Shown: positions 55,377-64,000, counted from the first letter of the stretch. The stretch is DNA of 64,000 nucleotides from Acinetobacter suaedae (GCF_008630915.1 NZ_CP043909.1:1860001-1924000), one strand, 5' to 3'. Notes: generated by a model not told the origin, from the sequence alone. Translations and numbers: made by a program.

Positions 55377-55670
55377 ATGAACAGCATAATATATAAACTC
55401 ATACTATCGACATTAACAATAATTTTTGTTTCTGCAAGCCATGCAACGAATACAATCCAAATAAATGGAAAAATTATTGAAGATACGTGTTCTCAGCAAC
55501 ATCAGCATCGAGATTGTGAATTAATAAGCAATTTAAATAAAAAAATAGATAACAACTCAATATCTCTAATAGATTTGCAAAATAAATCACAAAAAAACAA
55601 TATGATTGAAATAAATATTGAAAAACAAACAGAGACAAATAATAGTGTGATCGTTGTGAGCTATTACTAA
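55377..55670 (+). CDS. Miniature pilin-like secreted protein
   Basis: 97 residues with a signal peptide (1-23, ending SHA). After cleavage TNTIQINGKIIEDTC matches the N-terminal strand of pilins and the end SVIVVSYY matches the chaperone-recognised closing strand, but the middle of the pilin fold is missing. AGAAGGAATATAAAC gives a ribosome binding site. It lies beyond the pilus terminator, so it has its own promoter. It may be a shaft terminator or anchor, or a decayed pilin; the short, clean frame favours a real gene. The codons are more AT-rich than those of the operon. Confidence 0.68.
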   Translation: MNSIIYKLILSTLTIIFVSASHATNTIQINGKIIEDTCSQQHQHRDCELISNLNKKIDNNSISLIDLQNKSQKNNMIEINIEKQTETNNSVIVVSYY

Positions 55671-55813
55671 AAAGATTTAAATTAAAAAAAGTATGCTATT
55701 AAATAAACAACTACATTATCTTCAAGATATATAATATTTGATAGCATAAAAATGACATACGAAAAGCTCCTTCTCGATTTTGAGTAGTTCGGTTAAAACG
55801 TGCTAAATAAGGA

Positions 55814-56134
55814 TCAATCAAAATCAAAGCCAACTGTATCAGACTTATTCCAATGCTGATTCATGTGTTCAAAAACTCTCTCTTTTGATAGTCCGTCTTC
55901 AACATAAAAAAAACGCATTTCTTTACTTCGTTTCAGTATCATTAAACGATAATTCACTACACACTTTTTCAATGTAACTGCAAAATCTCGTTGTGAATGA
56001 TCTGTTAAATCCTGTTCAGCTTTTTCAATATCTTCATGCTGGATAATCCACTCTAATTGAACCGGATCACCAAACTCAATCGGAAGCGTGAGAATCTCAC
56101 CATCTTTAAATCCACCTAGATATGCTATTTTCAT
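55814..56134 (-). CDS. Unknown soluble protein (106 residues)
   Basis: Starts at the ATG at 56134, just after GAGAG-AAAAA; the upstream codons to 56164 are a Lys-rich stretch that is probably untranslated. The product MKIAYLGGFKDGEILTLPIEFG... is acidic with a basic middle (VNYRLMILKRSKEMRFFYVED). No family recognised. Isolated between the pilus locus and a tRNA gene, a position where laterally acquired genes often sit. Confidence 0.68.
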   Translation of the reverse strand: MKIAYLGGFKDGEILTLPIEFGDPVQLEWIIQHEDIEKAEQDLTDHSQRDFAVTLKKCVVNYRLMILKRSKEMRFFYVEDGLSKERVFEHMNQHWNKSDTVGFDFD

Positions 56135-56356
56135 TTTTTCTCTCTTTTTTGTTTTGTTGTTCATGTATTTATTAAATCATAAAAAGCTATAGAAGAGTGT
56201 TAAAGTCAAAACAGCATTACCAAACAACTACGCAACTATAAAAAATAAGTTGTTAATAATTATGATAATTCTACACTTATTATTGTTATAACATACTATG
56301 TATAAAATACAATTGGATAAACATCATATTGTGCTGTTTACACAGATTTAGACATT

Positions 56357-56391
56357 AAAAAACCACTTAGGATTAGTACACCTAAGTGGTT
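56357..56391 (-). terminator. Terminator of the tRNA-Ile2 gene
   Basis: AACCACTTAGG / CCTAAGTGGTT 11-bp perfect stem with a 9-base loop. On the minus strand a T run follows (the A run 56357-56362), nine bases after the tRNA 3' end. Confidence 0.85.
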
Positions 56392-56399
56392 GTTTTATA

Positions 56400-56476
<77 letters not shown>

Positions 56477-56480
56477 TATA

Positions 56481-56508
56481 AATTTAATCATGTTCCTATG
56501 ATTAAATT
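56481..56508. repeat. Inverted repeat in the tRNA-Ile2 promoter region
   Basis: AATTTAATCAT / ATGATTAAATT, 11-bp perfect arms around GTTCCT, directly upstream of the tRNA and overlapping the expected -10 area (TTGGCA and CATGAT with 17 bases between on the minus strand). It could be an operator or only a chance palindrome in AT-rich DNA. Confidence 0.4.
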
Positions 56509-56754
56509 CTGCCAAATTTTAGTTAAATTTAACTTAAATTACAAGCAGATGATTTTATCAAACATACAGAATTGTAAGTAAAATCTTTAACTGCGCTGAT
56601 TCTAGCTGATCTATATATAACGAGTAAAGTATATATTATGAAATTTTGATCATTTAAAAGACATCCAATTTTCTCTAGATCTGGAATTTTCAGATATGTA
56701 TTTTCTTCAAAACTCGTATTACACTGCTGCCATTCAAGTGTAATGGTTGTGACC

Positions 56755-57300
56755 ATGAGAAAATTTTTAGGAAAAACTATATTTAAAGCAACAGGTTGGG
56801 AGTACAGAGTAGATCCAACTATTTTAGAAAAGAAACAAGTCATTATCGGTTTTGAGCATACCTCTAACCTAGATACGATCTTATCACTTGCCCTATTTGA
56901 GATTTTAGAATTAAAAATCCATACTTTGATTAAAAAAGAGCTGTTTAAAGGCCCCTTAAAACCTGTTCTAGAACGTCTAGGAGGTATCCCTGTTGATCGT
57001 AAGGCGAGCAAAGATATCGTGACTCAAATGGTTGATCTATTTAACCAAAATGAGCAATTTAATCTTGTCATCGCACCTGAGGCCACTCGCGCGAAAGATG
57101 GTGAAAAACGTAAGCCAATCCGTACAGGTTTTTGGCATATTGCCAAAGCAGCAAACGTTCCGATCATTTTAATGTATGCCAATGCACGAACTAAAAAGGG
57201 TGGGATTTTAGGAAAAATCTACCCTACTGATCTACAACAAGATCTAGAGAAAATTAAAGCGATGTATGCTGAATATGATATTGATGTCAAAATCAATTAA
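56755..57300 (+). CDS. Lysophospholipid (1-acylglycerol-3-phosphate) acyltransferase-like protein
   Basis: 181 residues from the ATG at 56755 (the ATG at 56743 is four codons earlier). The acyltransferase motifs are present in modified form: EHTSNLDTILS near residue 34 (H-X4-D box) and APEATRAKDGEK near residue 105 instead of PEGTR, with LGGIPVDR between them. It should transfer an acyl chain to a lipid acceptor at the membrane. Similar short proteins act in phospholipid or glycolipid synthesis; the acceptor is unknown. Confidence 0.86.
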   Translation: MRKFLGKTIFKATGWEYRVDPTILEKKQVIIGFEHTSNLDTILSLALFEILELKIHTLIKKELFKGPLKPVLERLGGIPVDRKASKDIVTQMVDLFNQNEQFNLVIAPEATRAKDGEKRKPIRTGFWHIAKAANVPIILMYANARTKKGGILGKIYPTDLQQDLEKIKAMYAEYDIDVKIN

Positions 57301-57441
57301 GCTATAAAGTTTAGCTGATCAAGTTTTATGATTTCATCATAATTTTATATTTTGAATGTTAGCGGCGAGAGTTTTCAACAAAACCCTTGCTATGCTAATA
57401 TTCATGCACTTTTTGAGTTTTATTTTTTTGGAGTTACTTCC

Positions 57442-58191
57442 ATGGCGGGTCATTCTAAATGGGCCAATATTAAGCATCGTAAAGCGAAACAAGATGCCAG
57501 TCGCGGTAAAGTCTTTACTAAATATATCCGCGAGATTGTTACCGCAGCAAGATTAGGCGGTCCTGATGCAGCGAGTAACCCTCGTTTACGTGCTGTTGTT
57601 GAAAAAGCACTTTCTGTCAACATGACACGTGACACCATCAATCGTGCAATCCAACGCGGTGCTGGTGGTGAAGAAAATGATGATTTAAAAGAAGTAACTT
57701 ATGAGGGTTATGGTGTCGGTGGCGTTGCTGTTATCGTTGAAACGATGACTGATAATTTAAACCGTACTGTACCTGATGTTCGACACTGTTTTAGTAAAAC
57801 CAATGGTAACTTAGGAACGAATGGTTCAGTTGCATATCTGTTTACTAAACGTGGTGAAATTTCTTTCGAAGATGTCTCATTAGAAGACAAAATCATGGAA
57901 GTCGCTTTAGAAGCGGGCGCTGATGATATCGAAGTTGATGAAGACAGCATTCTCGTCATTACCAGTCCAGAAAGCTTTGGTGAGGTTCAAGATGCGCTAG
58001 CTGCGGCAGGTTTAAAATCTGATAATGCCGAAGTCGTTATGAGCCCATCAACTAAGGCTGAAATCACGGATGTTGATCAAGCAAAACAAATCATGAAAAT
58101 GATTGATATGTTAGAAGATCTTGATGATGTTCAAAACGTTTATACCAACGTTGAATTCTCTGAAGAAGTCTTAGAACAGCTTGATGCATAA
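57442..58191 (+). CDS. YebC/PmpR family protein
   Basis: 249 residues from the ATG at 57442, with GGAG eight bases upstream; the frame upstream to 57352 is non-coding. The start [19 protein letters not shown] and the blocks [17 protein letters not shown] and LFTKRGEI are diagnostic. Members were described as transcription regulators; YebC of other bacteria eases ribosome stalling at proline-rich stretches, so a translation role is likely. Confidence 0.95.
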   Translation: MAGHSKWANIKHRKAKQDASRGKVFTKYIREIVTAARLGGPDAASNPRLRAVVEKALSVNMTRDTINRAIQRGAGGEENDDLKEVTYEGYGVGGVAVIVETMTDNLNRTVPDVRHCFSKTNGNLGTNGSVAYLFTKRGEISFEDVSLEDKIMEVALEAGADDIEVDEDSILVITSPESFGEVQDALAAAGLKSDNAEVVMSPSTKAEITDVDQAKQIMKMIDMLEDLDDVQNVYTNVEFSEEVLEQLDA

Positions 58192-58206
58192 GCAATCAAT
58201 ATGAGT

Positions 58207-58236
58207 AAAAAATGCATCTTTTTAGATGCATTTTTT
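58207..58236. terminator. Bidirectional terminator between yebC and the Lrp gene
   Basis: AAAAAATGCATCT-TTTT-AGATGCATTTTTT perfect stem of 13 bp, usable from both sides by the convergent genes. Confidence 0.9.
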
Positions 58237-58705
58237 ATAGCTTATTTAAAAGTTTATAACAGTTAAAGACGTTGTATTCTTTGATCACAAAACTGGAATG
58301 CAGCGCGACAACACTGTCGATTTTACCAATACGGCGTAATAATATTTCACTGTAATCATCCATATTACGCGCAACAAGTTCTAAAATAAAATCTGCACTC
58401 TGCCCTGTGACCAAAAAAGCATTGGTTACTTCTGGAATATCTTCTAGCTCTTCTAAAAACTTATCAAAAGTCTCACTATCATGCTTGCTCAAGGAAACTT
58501 GCAATAAGATATGTAAACTGAATCCAAGCTTATTAAAATTAATTTCTCTTTTTAGCTGCCCCATCACCTGAGATTCAATCAGATTTTTGATCCGACGATG
58601 CACCGAGCTCACAGACAGATTAATACGTTCTGATAACTCATTCAGGTTCACATCTTCATGCGTTAAGATCTCAAGAATCTGCTTATCGAAACGATCTAAC
58701 TCCAT
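58235..58705 (-). CDS. Lrp/AsnC family regulator
   Basis: 156 residues. Helix-turn-helix QILEILTHEDVNLNELSERINLSVSSVHRRIKNL (about residues 9-42), then the Lrp-type ligand domain with VTNAFLVTGQSADFILELVA. It differs clearly from the Lrp protein at 23830-24321. It lies next to the aromatic amino-acid genes on the same strand but 286 bases away with a terminator between, so a regulatory link is only a guess. Confidence 0.92.
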   Translation of the reverse strand: MELDRFDKQILEILTHEDVNLNELSERINLSVSSVHRRIKNLIESQVMGQLKREINFNKLGFSLHILLQVSLSKHDSETFDKFLEELEDIPEVTNAFLVTGQSADFILELVARNMDDYSEILLRRIGKIDSVVALHSSFVIKEYNVFNCYKLLNKL

Positions 58706-58916
58706 CTTATTATTCCTTTTTCAATGCAATGAAATTTAGTCACCTATTATTTCCCTGTTTGCATTTTTTTAAAAGTGTATTTGACAATAATTTCCAATTT
58801 TTAAAGATTTCATTCAATTATATTTGAATAAAAAGTCATAACTTCAGATTATTTCCCACATACTGACCTATTAAACTTATTTTTTTCAACTCTAAGCTAT
58901 TCTTACTACATATGAT

Positions 58917-58950
58917 AAAAACGAGCCAAGTTTTAGCTTGGCTCGTTTTT
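58917..58950 (-). terminator. Intrinsic terminator of the tyrA-aroA gene
   Basis: AAAAACGAGCCAAG / CTTGGCTCGTTTTT perfect 14-bp stem with the loop TTTTAG, 41 bases after the stop at 58992. Confidence 0.92.
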
Positions 58951-58991
58951 AAATAGATTTCATTTTAAGTTATAGCGCAATTAAAAATTGC

Positions 58992-61241
58992 TTAAGCTTC
59001 TACAACTTTCAAATCAAGCCCGGCGGTATTTGCAAGTTCCGTAAACGTCGGAAAACTTGTTGCAACCGTTTCAGTACCATGAATCGTAATCGCACCAGCA
59101 GTTCTCAGACCTGCAATACTAAAACTCATTGCAATACGATGATCATGGTGAGATTCAATTTCACCACCATTAAAGATTGCTGACCAATCACCAGACTTGC
59201 CCTTACCTTCAATGATGATGCCATCTTCTGTTGGCGTGCAATCGATACCCATGATTTTCAAACCATCTGCCATCACTTGGATACGATCAGATTCTTTTAC
59301 ACGCAACTCAGCAGCTCCAGTCAACACAGTTTGACCTTCAGCACATGCAGCCGCGATAAATAATGCTGGGAATTCATCAATTGCCAATGGCACTTGATCC
59401 TCTGGCATATGGATGCCTTTAAGTGTACGAGAACCTTTAATATGAATATCTGCAATCGGCTCACCGCCTGCAATACGCTCATTTTCAACGGTCAGATCAG
59501 CACCCATTTGTTTCAGGATTTCAATCACACCCGTACGTGTTGGGTTAATACCAACCGCTTCCAGTACAACATCTGCACCTTCAGTAATCGCAGCGCCAAC
59601 CATAAAGAACGCAGCAGAAGAAATATCAGAAGGAACTTGAATATTCGTACCGACTAACTTACCACCGCCCACAAGAGAAATTTTATTGCCTTCAGTTTTC
59701 ACATCATATCCAAAGGCACGTAACATACGTTCAGTATGATCACGTGTTGGTTCAGGTTCAGTCACTGAAGTTACACCTTCTGCCCATAAACCTGCCAATA
59801 AAATTCCAGACTTCACTTGGGCAGAAGCCATTGGTAAATCGTATTGAATCCCTTTAAGCGCTTGACTACCTGTAATACTCACTGGTGGTGTACCTTTTTC
59901 ACCAGTGGTTTGAATCTGAGCACCCATTTCACGAAGTGGCTTAGCAATACGCTCCATTGGACGTTTAGACAATGACGCATCACCTGTCATCACAGAATCA
60001 AACTTTTGCGCAGATAACATACCAGACAACAAACGCATGCTTGTACCAGAGTTACCCATATATAAAGCGCTTGCAGGTGCTTTCAAGCCATACATACCGA
60101 CACCATGAATCGTGACTTCACCATTCTTCGGACCTTCGATACTTACGCCCATGTCACGGAATGCTTGTAAAGTTGCCAATGCATCTTCACCCTCTAAGAA
60201 ACCGGTCACATGCGTTGTGCCTTCAGCAATCGCGCCAAACATGATTGAACGATGCGACACAGACTTGTCACCTGGTACGGTGAATTTACCTGTAAATGTT
60301 TTCTTTCCCGGTAAAATGCTAAATTGCTGTGTCACCTTGTTTTTCTCCATCAAAGGTTTTTTGGCTAACATATGGTTAAAGTGTTGACGAGCAGCTTGAG
60401 CATGCCCGAGCAATCCCATTAACGCTTGTGAATCTTCCTGTTCGATCAGTTTTTTCAACACTGAAAGTTGCTGTTCAAAACCTTCTACAGCATTCAAAAT
60501 CGCAGTTTTGTTGGCGAAAAAAATATCATGCCACATTTGTGGATCACTGGCTGCAATTCGAGAAAAGTCTCGAAAACCACCCGCAGCATAACGGAAGATA
60601 TCTAAATTATCTTCACGGTTCGCCAATTGCTCTACTAGATTGAAAGCCATCAAATGTGGTAAATGACTGGTGTGTGCCAATACTTCATCATGTTTGGTCA
60701 CATCCATACAGATGACTTCAGCTTTCGCAGCAGACCAAAGCTGAATCAGCTTTTCGACCGCCCAATCCGCACTTGTAGCAACTGGTGTCAAAATCACTTT
60801 ATGATTTGCAAATAAATCGACTTTGCCTGCATGCACACCTGTATGTTCAGCACCTGCGATCGGATGTCCAGGAACAAAACCAACCGGTAGACGCTCACCA
60901 AACACGGCTTTTGCAGCCTCAACAACATTGCCTTTGGTACTTCCCACATCGGTAATGATGGCATTTTGGTCCAGATAAGGCTTAATCTGTTCGAGTACCT
61001 TTTGAGTTGCACGCACAGGTAGTGCCAAAACAATTAAGTCAGCACCTACAACAGCTTCTTCAGGATTTGTATAACCTTCCTGAATAATACCCAGTGCTTT
61101 TGCGTCATCTAATGTTTTCTTTGAGCGTGTTGAAGCGACAATTTCAGATGCAAGTTGTTCTGCCACAATCACACGAGCAAGACTAGACCCAATCAGTCCA
61201 AGTCCAATAAATGCAACTTTTTTAAATAATGGTTGAGACAT
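58992..61241 (-). CDS. Fused prephenate dehydrogenase / 3-phosphoshikimate 1-carboxyvinyltransferase
   Basis: 749 residues from the ATG at 61241. Residues 1-295 are a TyrA-type dehydrogenase with the NAD motif GLGLIGSS (13-20) and HPIAGAEHTGVHAG; from about 300 the protein is AroA (EPSP synthase): PGDKSVSHRSIMFGAIAEG, GNSGTSMRLLSG and RDHTERMLRAFG are intact. The fusion joins the AroA and TyrA steps in one polypeptide, as known in Acinetobacter and Pseudomonas relatives. The AroA part begins near an internal Met (MEKNKV). It starts 72 bases after the pheA stop, probably in the same operon. Confidence 0.95.
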   Translation of the reverse strand: MSQPLFKKVAFIGLGLIGSSLARVIVAEQLASEIVASTRSKKTLDDAKALGIIQEGYTNPEEAVVGADLIVLALPVRATQKVLEQIKPYLDQNAIITDVGSTKGNVVEAAKAVFGERLPVGFVPGHPIAGAEHTGVHAGKVDLFANHKVILTPVATSADWAVEKLIQLWSAAKAEVICMDVTKHDEVLAHTSHLPHLMAFNLVEQLANREDNLDIFRYAAGGFRDFSRIAASDPQMWHDIFFANKTAILNAVEGFEQQLSVLKKLIEQEDSQALMGLLGHAQAARQHFNHMLAKKPLMEKNKVTQQFSILPGKKTFTGKFTVPGDKSVSHRSIMFGAIAEGTTHVTGFLEGEDALATLQAFRDMGVSIEGPKNGEVTIHGVGMYGLKAPASALYMGNSGTSMRLLSGMLSAQKFDSVMTGDASLSKRPMERIAKPLREMGAQIQTTGEKGTPPVSITGSQALKGIQYDLPMASAQVKSGILLAGLWAEGVTSVTEPEPTRDHTERMLRAFGYDVKTEGNKISLVGGGKLVGTNIQVPSDISSAAFFMVGAAITEGADVVLEAVGINPTRTGVIEILKQMGADLTVENERIAGGEPIADIHIKGSRTLKGIHMPEDQVPLAIDEFPALFIAAACAEGQTVLTGAAELRVKESDRIQVMADGLKIMGIDCTPTEDGIIIEGKGKSGDWSAIFNGGEIESHHDHRIAMSFSIAGLRTAGAITIHGTETVATSFPTFTELANTAGLDLKVVEA

Positions 61242-61313
61242 AAAACATATTGGCCTAATAAGACGATTTTGATATGGATAGATGTATAAACCACCTACCC
61301 ATACGGTCAAAAA

Positions 61314-62423
61314 TTATAAAACAGCGATTGGATAAGAACCCAGTACTCGCAGCTCTTTAACCATCGGACGAATTTCGTCTAAAGCTGCAGCTACATTAGC
61401 TTGATCAATATGACCTTCTAAATCAATAAAGAACACATAGGCCCATTTTTCAGGTAAAGCTGGGCGCGTTTCAATACTGGTCAAGCTGATTTGATGCTTT
61501 GCAAACGGTGCAAGGATCTCTAATAAAGCACCTGCACGATCATGTGCTGAGATCAATAAAGAAGTTTTATCATTACCACTTTGAGGAATTTTTTCACGGC
61601 CAATCACAAGGAATCGCGTCGTATTTTCTGGATTATCCTCAATATTGCTATGTAAAATCTCAAGATTATACATATTCGCCGCAATATCAGATGCAATCGC
61701 AGCAGAATGCCATTCATTACGAATACGGCGTGCAGCCTCTGCATTAGAATTTAGGGCAACACGCTCTACACTGGGATAATGAGCATCCAACCACTTACGG
61801 CACTGTGCTAAAGTCTGCTGATGGGCGTAGATTTGTTTAATACTATCTTTACGAGTATTTTCTGACACAAGAAATTGATGATGAATCCGAAGTTCTACCT
61901 CACCGATGACATTTAAAGTCGATGCTTTAAAACAATCAAGGGTATGGTTTACGATTCCTTCAGATGAGTTTTCAACTGGCACCACACCATAATGTGCACT
62001 ACCTGCCTCAACTTCACGGAACACCTCATCAATAGTTGGCAACGGACGCACAATTGCATCTTGCCCAAAATGCTTCAAAACAGCCGATTGCGTAAATGTT
62101 CCTTCAGGCCCTAAGAATGCAATGCTCTGTGGTGCTTCAAGCGCCAAACATGCAGACATAATTTCACGGAACAATCGAGCCATCGTCGCATCGGATAAAG
62201 GACCTTGATTACGCTCCATAACTTTACGTAATACTTGTGCTTCACGTTCTGGACGATAAAATAATGGATTTTCTTCTGCTGCAAATTTCGCCTTAGCTAC
62301 AGCCTCAGCCAACGAAGCGCGACGATTTAGTAATTCTTGGATTTGTTGATCAACACTATCAATATCATTACGAATTTGTTCTAAGTTAAGTGAATTCGAT
62401 GTGTTCTGTCCATCGTTTACCAT
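61314..62423 (-). CDS. pheA: Bifunctional chorismate mutase / prephenate dehydratase (P-protein)
   Basis: 369 residues from the ATG at 62423 (GAGG nine bases upstream; the frame to 62447 is unlikely). The chorismate mutase domain is residues 1-90 (IRNDIDSVDQQIQELLNRRASL), the dehydratase about 98-275 (FLGPEGTFTQSAVLKHFG and VPVENSSEGIVNHTLDCF), and the ACT domain follows with GALLEILAPF and the SIETRP phenylalanine site. It makes phenylpyruvate and is expected to be inhibited by phenylalanine. Confidence 0.96.
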   Translation of the reverse strand: MVNDGQNTSNSLNLEQIRNDIDSVDQQIQELLNRRASLAEAVAKAKFAAEENPLFYRPEREAQVLRKVMERNQGPLSDATMARLFREIMSACLALEAPQSIAFLGPEGTFTQSAVLKHFGQDAIVRPLPTIDEVFREVEAGSAHYGVVPVENSSEGIVNHTLDCFKASTLNVIGEVELRIHHQFLVSENTRKDSIKQIYAHQQTLAQCRKWLDAHYPSVERVALNSNAEAARRIRNEWHSAAIASDIAANMYNLEILHSNIEDNPENTTRFLVIGREKIPQSGNDKTSLLISAHDRAGALLEILAPFAKHQISLTSIETRPALPEKWAYVFFIDLEGHIDQANVAAALDEIRPMVKELRVLGSYPIAVL

Positions 62424-62632
62424 TGAATGTAGCCTCAGCAAAATCATCTATAAGAATGGATTACAATTCATCAATGAATTGTTCAATTCAGCTAGTATAA
62501 CAAGACTTTCATACATTAAACACGCTGAGTTTTAACTCTTTTTGCTGCCAAACTTTTAGGAAACCTATTCATGATTTGGGCGTATCGCTCATTATTTATC
62601 AAATCTAAATATTTTTCTTGCATTGCTTTGGC

Positions 62633-62638
62633 TATAAT
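62633..62638 (+). promoter_or_regulatory. Perfect -10 box before the lipoprotein gene at 62671
   Basis: TATAAT lies 33 bases before the ATG. The -35 region (TTTTTC/TTGCAT nearby) does not have the ideal 17-base spacing. Confidence 0.45.
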
Positions 62639-62670
62639 TGATTTAAATCTAATAACAACAGTAACAATAA

Positions 62671-63294
62671 ATGAATAAATTGTTTTTAGTCACAACACTA
62701 AGCTTAAGTAGTATTAATTTAACAGCGTGTATAGGATGCTATAATCCAACGGGTTGCACGGCCGACACTTCGCCCTACTACATCACCCAAAGTACCACTT
62801 ACATTCGAGGGATCACAGTTCCCCCACAAACAAAATTAACATATAAAGCACAAAATTTTAGTCAGAAAAATCAACAGACAAAGCCCTTAAACGAGAGAGA
62901 TTTAACTGACATTGTGTTGCCCACAAATACAGCAATCGTTTGGGGTGGCATGCCATCAGCAAAGTTTATACGGTTTTTTAATTCTGAAATGAAAGGATTT
63001 ACTGTGTATCCTGCACAAGGTTTTAATCAAAACTCATCAAGTGAATTTCTAAAATTATGGCAAAGTTGTGATAGTGATTTAAGCATTACACTAAAAGATC
63101 CTCATAACTGGGCCTTTGATCCCAGCAATATGGAAATACGTGGTTGTGGTGTAAATATTCAAAAAAGAAGTCAATATAATACTCACTTACCAAACCAAGA
63201 CAAAGCCGATGAATTCCTAATAAAGATCAATCACGCACTACAAAAATTACCAAAACAAAAAGAATACCCTGTGATTTATATGCAAGAAAAATAA
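62671..63294 (+). CDS. Predicted lipoprotein, unknown
   Basis: 207 residues with a lipoprotein signal ending LTAC (Cys20), immediately followed by a Cys-rich stretch (CIGCYNPTGC). The rest is a soluble domain with NERDLTDIVLPTNTAIVWGG and GFNQNSSSEFLKLW. No family recognised. It is convergent with the GNAT gene, three bases apart, without a terminator. Confidence 0.75.
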   Translation: MNKLFLVTTLSLSSINLTACIGCYNPTGCTADTSPYYITQSTTYIRGITVPPQTKLTYKAQNFSQKNQQTKPLNERDLTDIVLPTNTAIVWGGMPSAKFIRFFNSEMKGFTVYPAQGFNQNSSSEFLKLWQSCDSDLSITLKDPHNWAFDPSNMEIRGCGVNIQKRSQYNTHLPNQDKADEFLIKINHALQKLPKQKEYPVIYMQEK

Positions 63295-63297
63295 GAG

Positions 63298-63879
63298 TTA
63301 CCCACTTACAATCGTATAAACACATAAATGGCGAAAAGAACTATCAACCGGGTTCCTAAGCTCATTTCGCATTATATGTTCCAATTGAAAATTCAGTGTT
63401 TCACACAGCTTTCTTGCTTCTTGATTTTCTTGATCAACAAAAGCCTCTATACGTTTAAAACGATAATGAACCTGTAAAACGTTAAGTAAGAGTTGGATCG
63501 CCTGCTTCATCAGACCTTGTTTATTAAATGCGGTGTTTCCCCAAAAACCAATTTCTAGTCTGGAAATCTCCCAACAGATATTATGCAATCCAACTAGACC
63601 AATTAGACGTGCTGTTTTCTTATGTCGAATGACAAATACGATATCCTTATTTTTTGATAGATTATCTTGTATGTGCTGACAATATAATTTCGTATTCTCT
63701 AAACTTTGTTCATTTAACACCCAAGGAATTGTTGCAGGATACTTCTGTAAGTGAGCTAAAGAATCAATAATCGCCTCATATACATCTTGAGCATCTTCTT
63801 CACACAATACATGTAAATAAATCTCCTCATTTACGAGTGCCGAAATAAACTTCTGATTTTGAAACAAGTTTATCCCCAT
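63298..63879 (-). CDS. GNAT N-acetyltransferase, RimJ/RimL-like
   Basis: 193 residues. The RimJ/RimL pattern is visible: IYLHVLCEEDAQDVYEAI, RLIGLVGLHNICWEISRLEIGFW, the P-loop region NKQGLMKQAIQLLL and RFKRIEAFVDQENQEARKLCETLNF. It may acetylate a ribosomal protein or a small amine; the target is unknown. The divergent upstream region contains two palindromes (63905-63963). Confidence 0.87.
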   Translation of the reverse strand: MGINLFQNQKFISALVNEEIYLHVLCEEDAQDVYEAIIDSLAHLQKYPATIPWVLNEQSLENTKLYCQHIQDNLSKNKDIVFVIRHKKTARLIGLVGLHNICWEISRLEIGFWGNTAFNKQGLMKQAIQLLLNVLQVHYRFKRIEAFVDQENQEARKLCETLNFQLEHIMRNELRNPVDSSFRHLCVYTIVSG

Positions 63880-63904
63880 AATATGATATGTTTAAATATA
63901 AAAA

Positions 63905-63931
63905 AGTTGAATCAGATTAACTGATTCAACT
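63905..63931 (-). terminator. Terminator-like hairpin of a gene entering from beyond the window
   Basis: AGTTGAATCAG-ATTAA-CTGATTCAACT, 11-bp perfect stem, followed on the minus strand by TTTTTATATTT. It lies about 47 bases after the possible stop codon at 63978. Confidence 0.75.
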
Positions 63932-63939
63932 CAATTTAC

Positions 63940-63963
63940 ACATTTAAATCGCGATTTAAATGT
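63940..63963. repeat. Perfect 24-bp palindrome
   Basis: Both halves read ACATTTAAATCG followed by its exact complement, so the 24 bases are fully self-complementary. It lies between the hairpin at 63905 and the possible end of the next gene. It may be an operator or form a second hairpin. Confidence 0.85.
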
Positions 63964-63977
63964 CATCCAATCTTAAA

Positions 63978-64000
63978 TTAAGCTTTACCAATCAAACCAC
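63978..64000 (-). CDS. Possible 3' end of a gene cut by the window edge
   Basis: On the minus strand the last bases read Gly-Leu-Ile-Gly-Lys-Ala then TAA (63980-63978). The frame is supported only by the terminator-like hairpin placed correctly after it. The gene cannot be named from six codons. Confidence 0.35.

Noticed and set aside
57352..57441. 30-residue N-terminal extension of YebC
   Set aside because: The diagnostic [10 protein letters not shown] start lies at 57442 with its own ribosome binding site.

Overview
The window is one stretch of an AT-rich gammaproteobacterial chromosome, most likely Acinetobacter or a close member of the Moraxellaceae. The pointers are a fused prephenate dehydrogenase/EPSP synthase next to pheA, a PutA that lacks the N-terminal DNA-binding domain and sits beside an Lrp-type regulator and PutP, a Balon-like release-factor homologue of the type known from Psychrobacter, and many small proteins without a recognisable family. 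This is an inference from gene content; no database search was made. I see no prophage, insertion sequence, CRISPR array, rRNA or replication origin. Most of the window is housekeeping DNA with small accessory pockets.

Layout. 0-7.6 kb: tyrosine phosphatase, iron alcohol dehydrogenase plus thioesterase, dnaX with a striking Glu-Pro hexanucleotide repeat, the ribosomal oxygenase roxA, and an exported N-terminal-cysteine amide hydrolase paired with a lipoprotein. 7.9-15.2 kb: TetR regulator, a two-cysteine ArsR (BigR-like) regulator upstream of a SulP anion transporter, then sstT-DUF1275-DUF2058 and a YbdG-like mechanosensitive channel. 15.3-21.7 kb: a tiny two-helix membrane protein, an orphan 618-residue predicted TIM-barrel protein, an ABC exporter overlapping a MaoC hydratase, an AraC regulator and gcvH. 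22.3-28.3 kb: proline uptake and catabolism (putP, Lrp-type regulator, putA). 28.4-36.7 kb: GrpB, trmA, small unknowns, phosphodiester glycosidase, LRAT-like hydrolase, a TopAI(YjhX)/GNAT pair, YceI, the Balon-like factor, OsmC and a DUF3916-containing pair. 36.7-49.7 kb: tkt and metK (divergent), zinc ribbon, FxsA, DUF333/I78 lipoprotein, two tandem cold-shock genes, initiator tRNA, ruvC, nnr, queG and bioB. 50.1-55.7 kb: a chaperone-usher pilus operon followed by a miniature pilin-like gene. 55.8-64 kb: tRNA-Ile2, an acyltransferase, yebC, an Lrp regulator, the aromatic amino-acid genes pheA and tyrA-aroA, a lipoprotein and a GNAT acetyltransferase.

Functional links. PutP imports proline, PutA oxidises it to glutamate, and the divergent Lrp-family protein is the natural controller because PutA here has no DNA-binding domain. 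PheA and TyrA-AroA cover the steps around chorismate towards phenylalanine and tyrosine. Pilin, chaperone, usher and tip adhesin form a complete chaperone-usher assembly line. Many genes end in strong hairpin-plus-T terminators, several shared by convergent genes. Three short genes under 60 residues (15296-15472, 40861-41037, 42389-42550) were found by reading the sequence directly.
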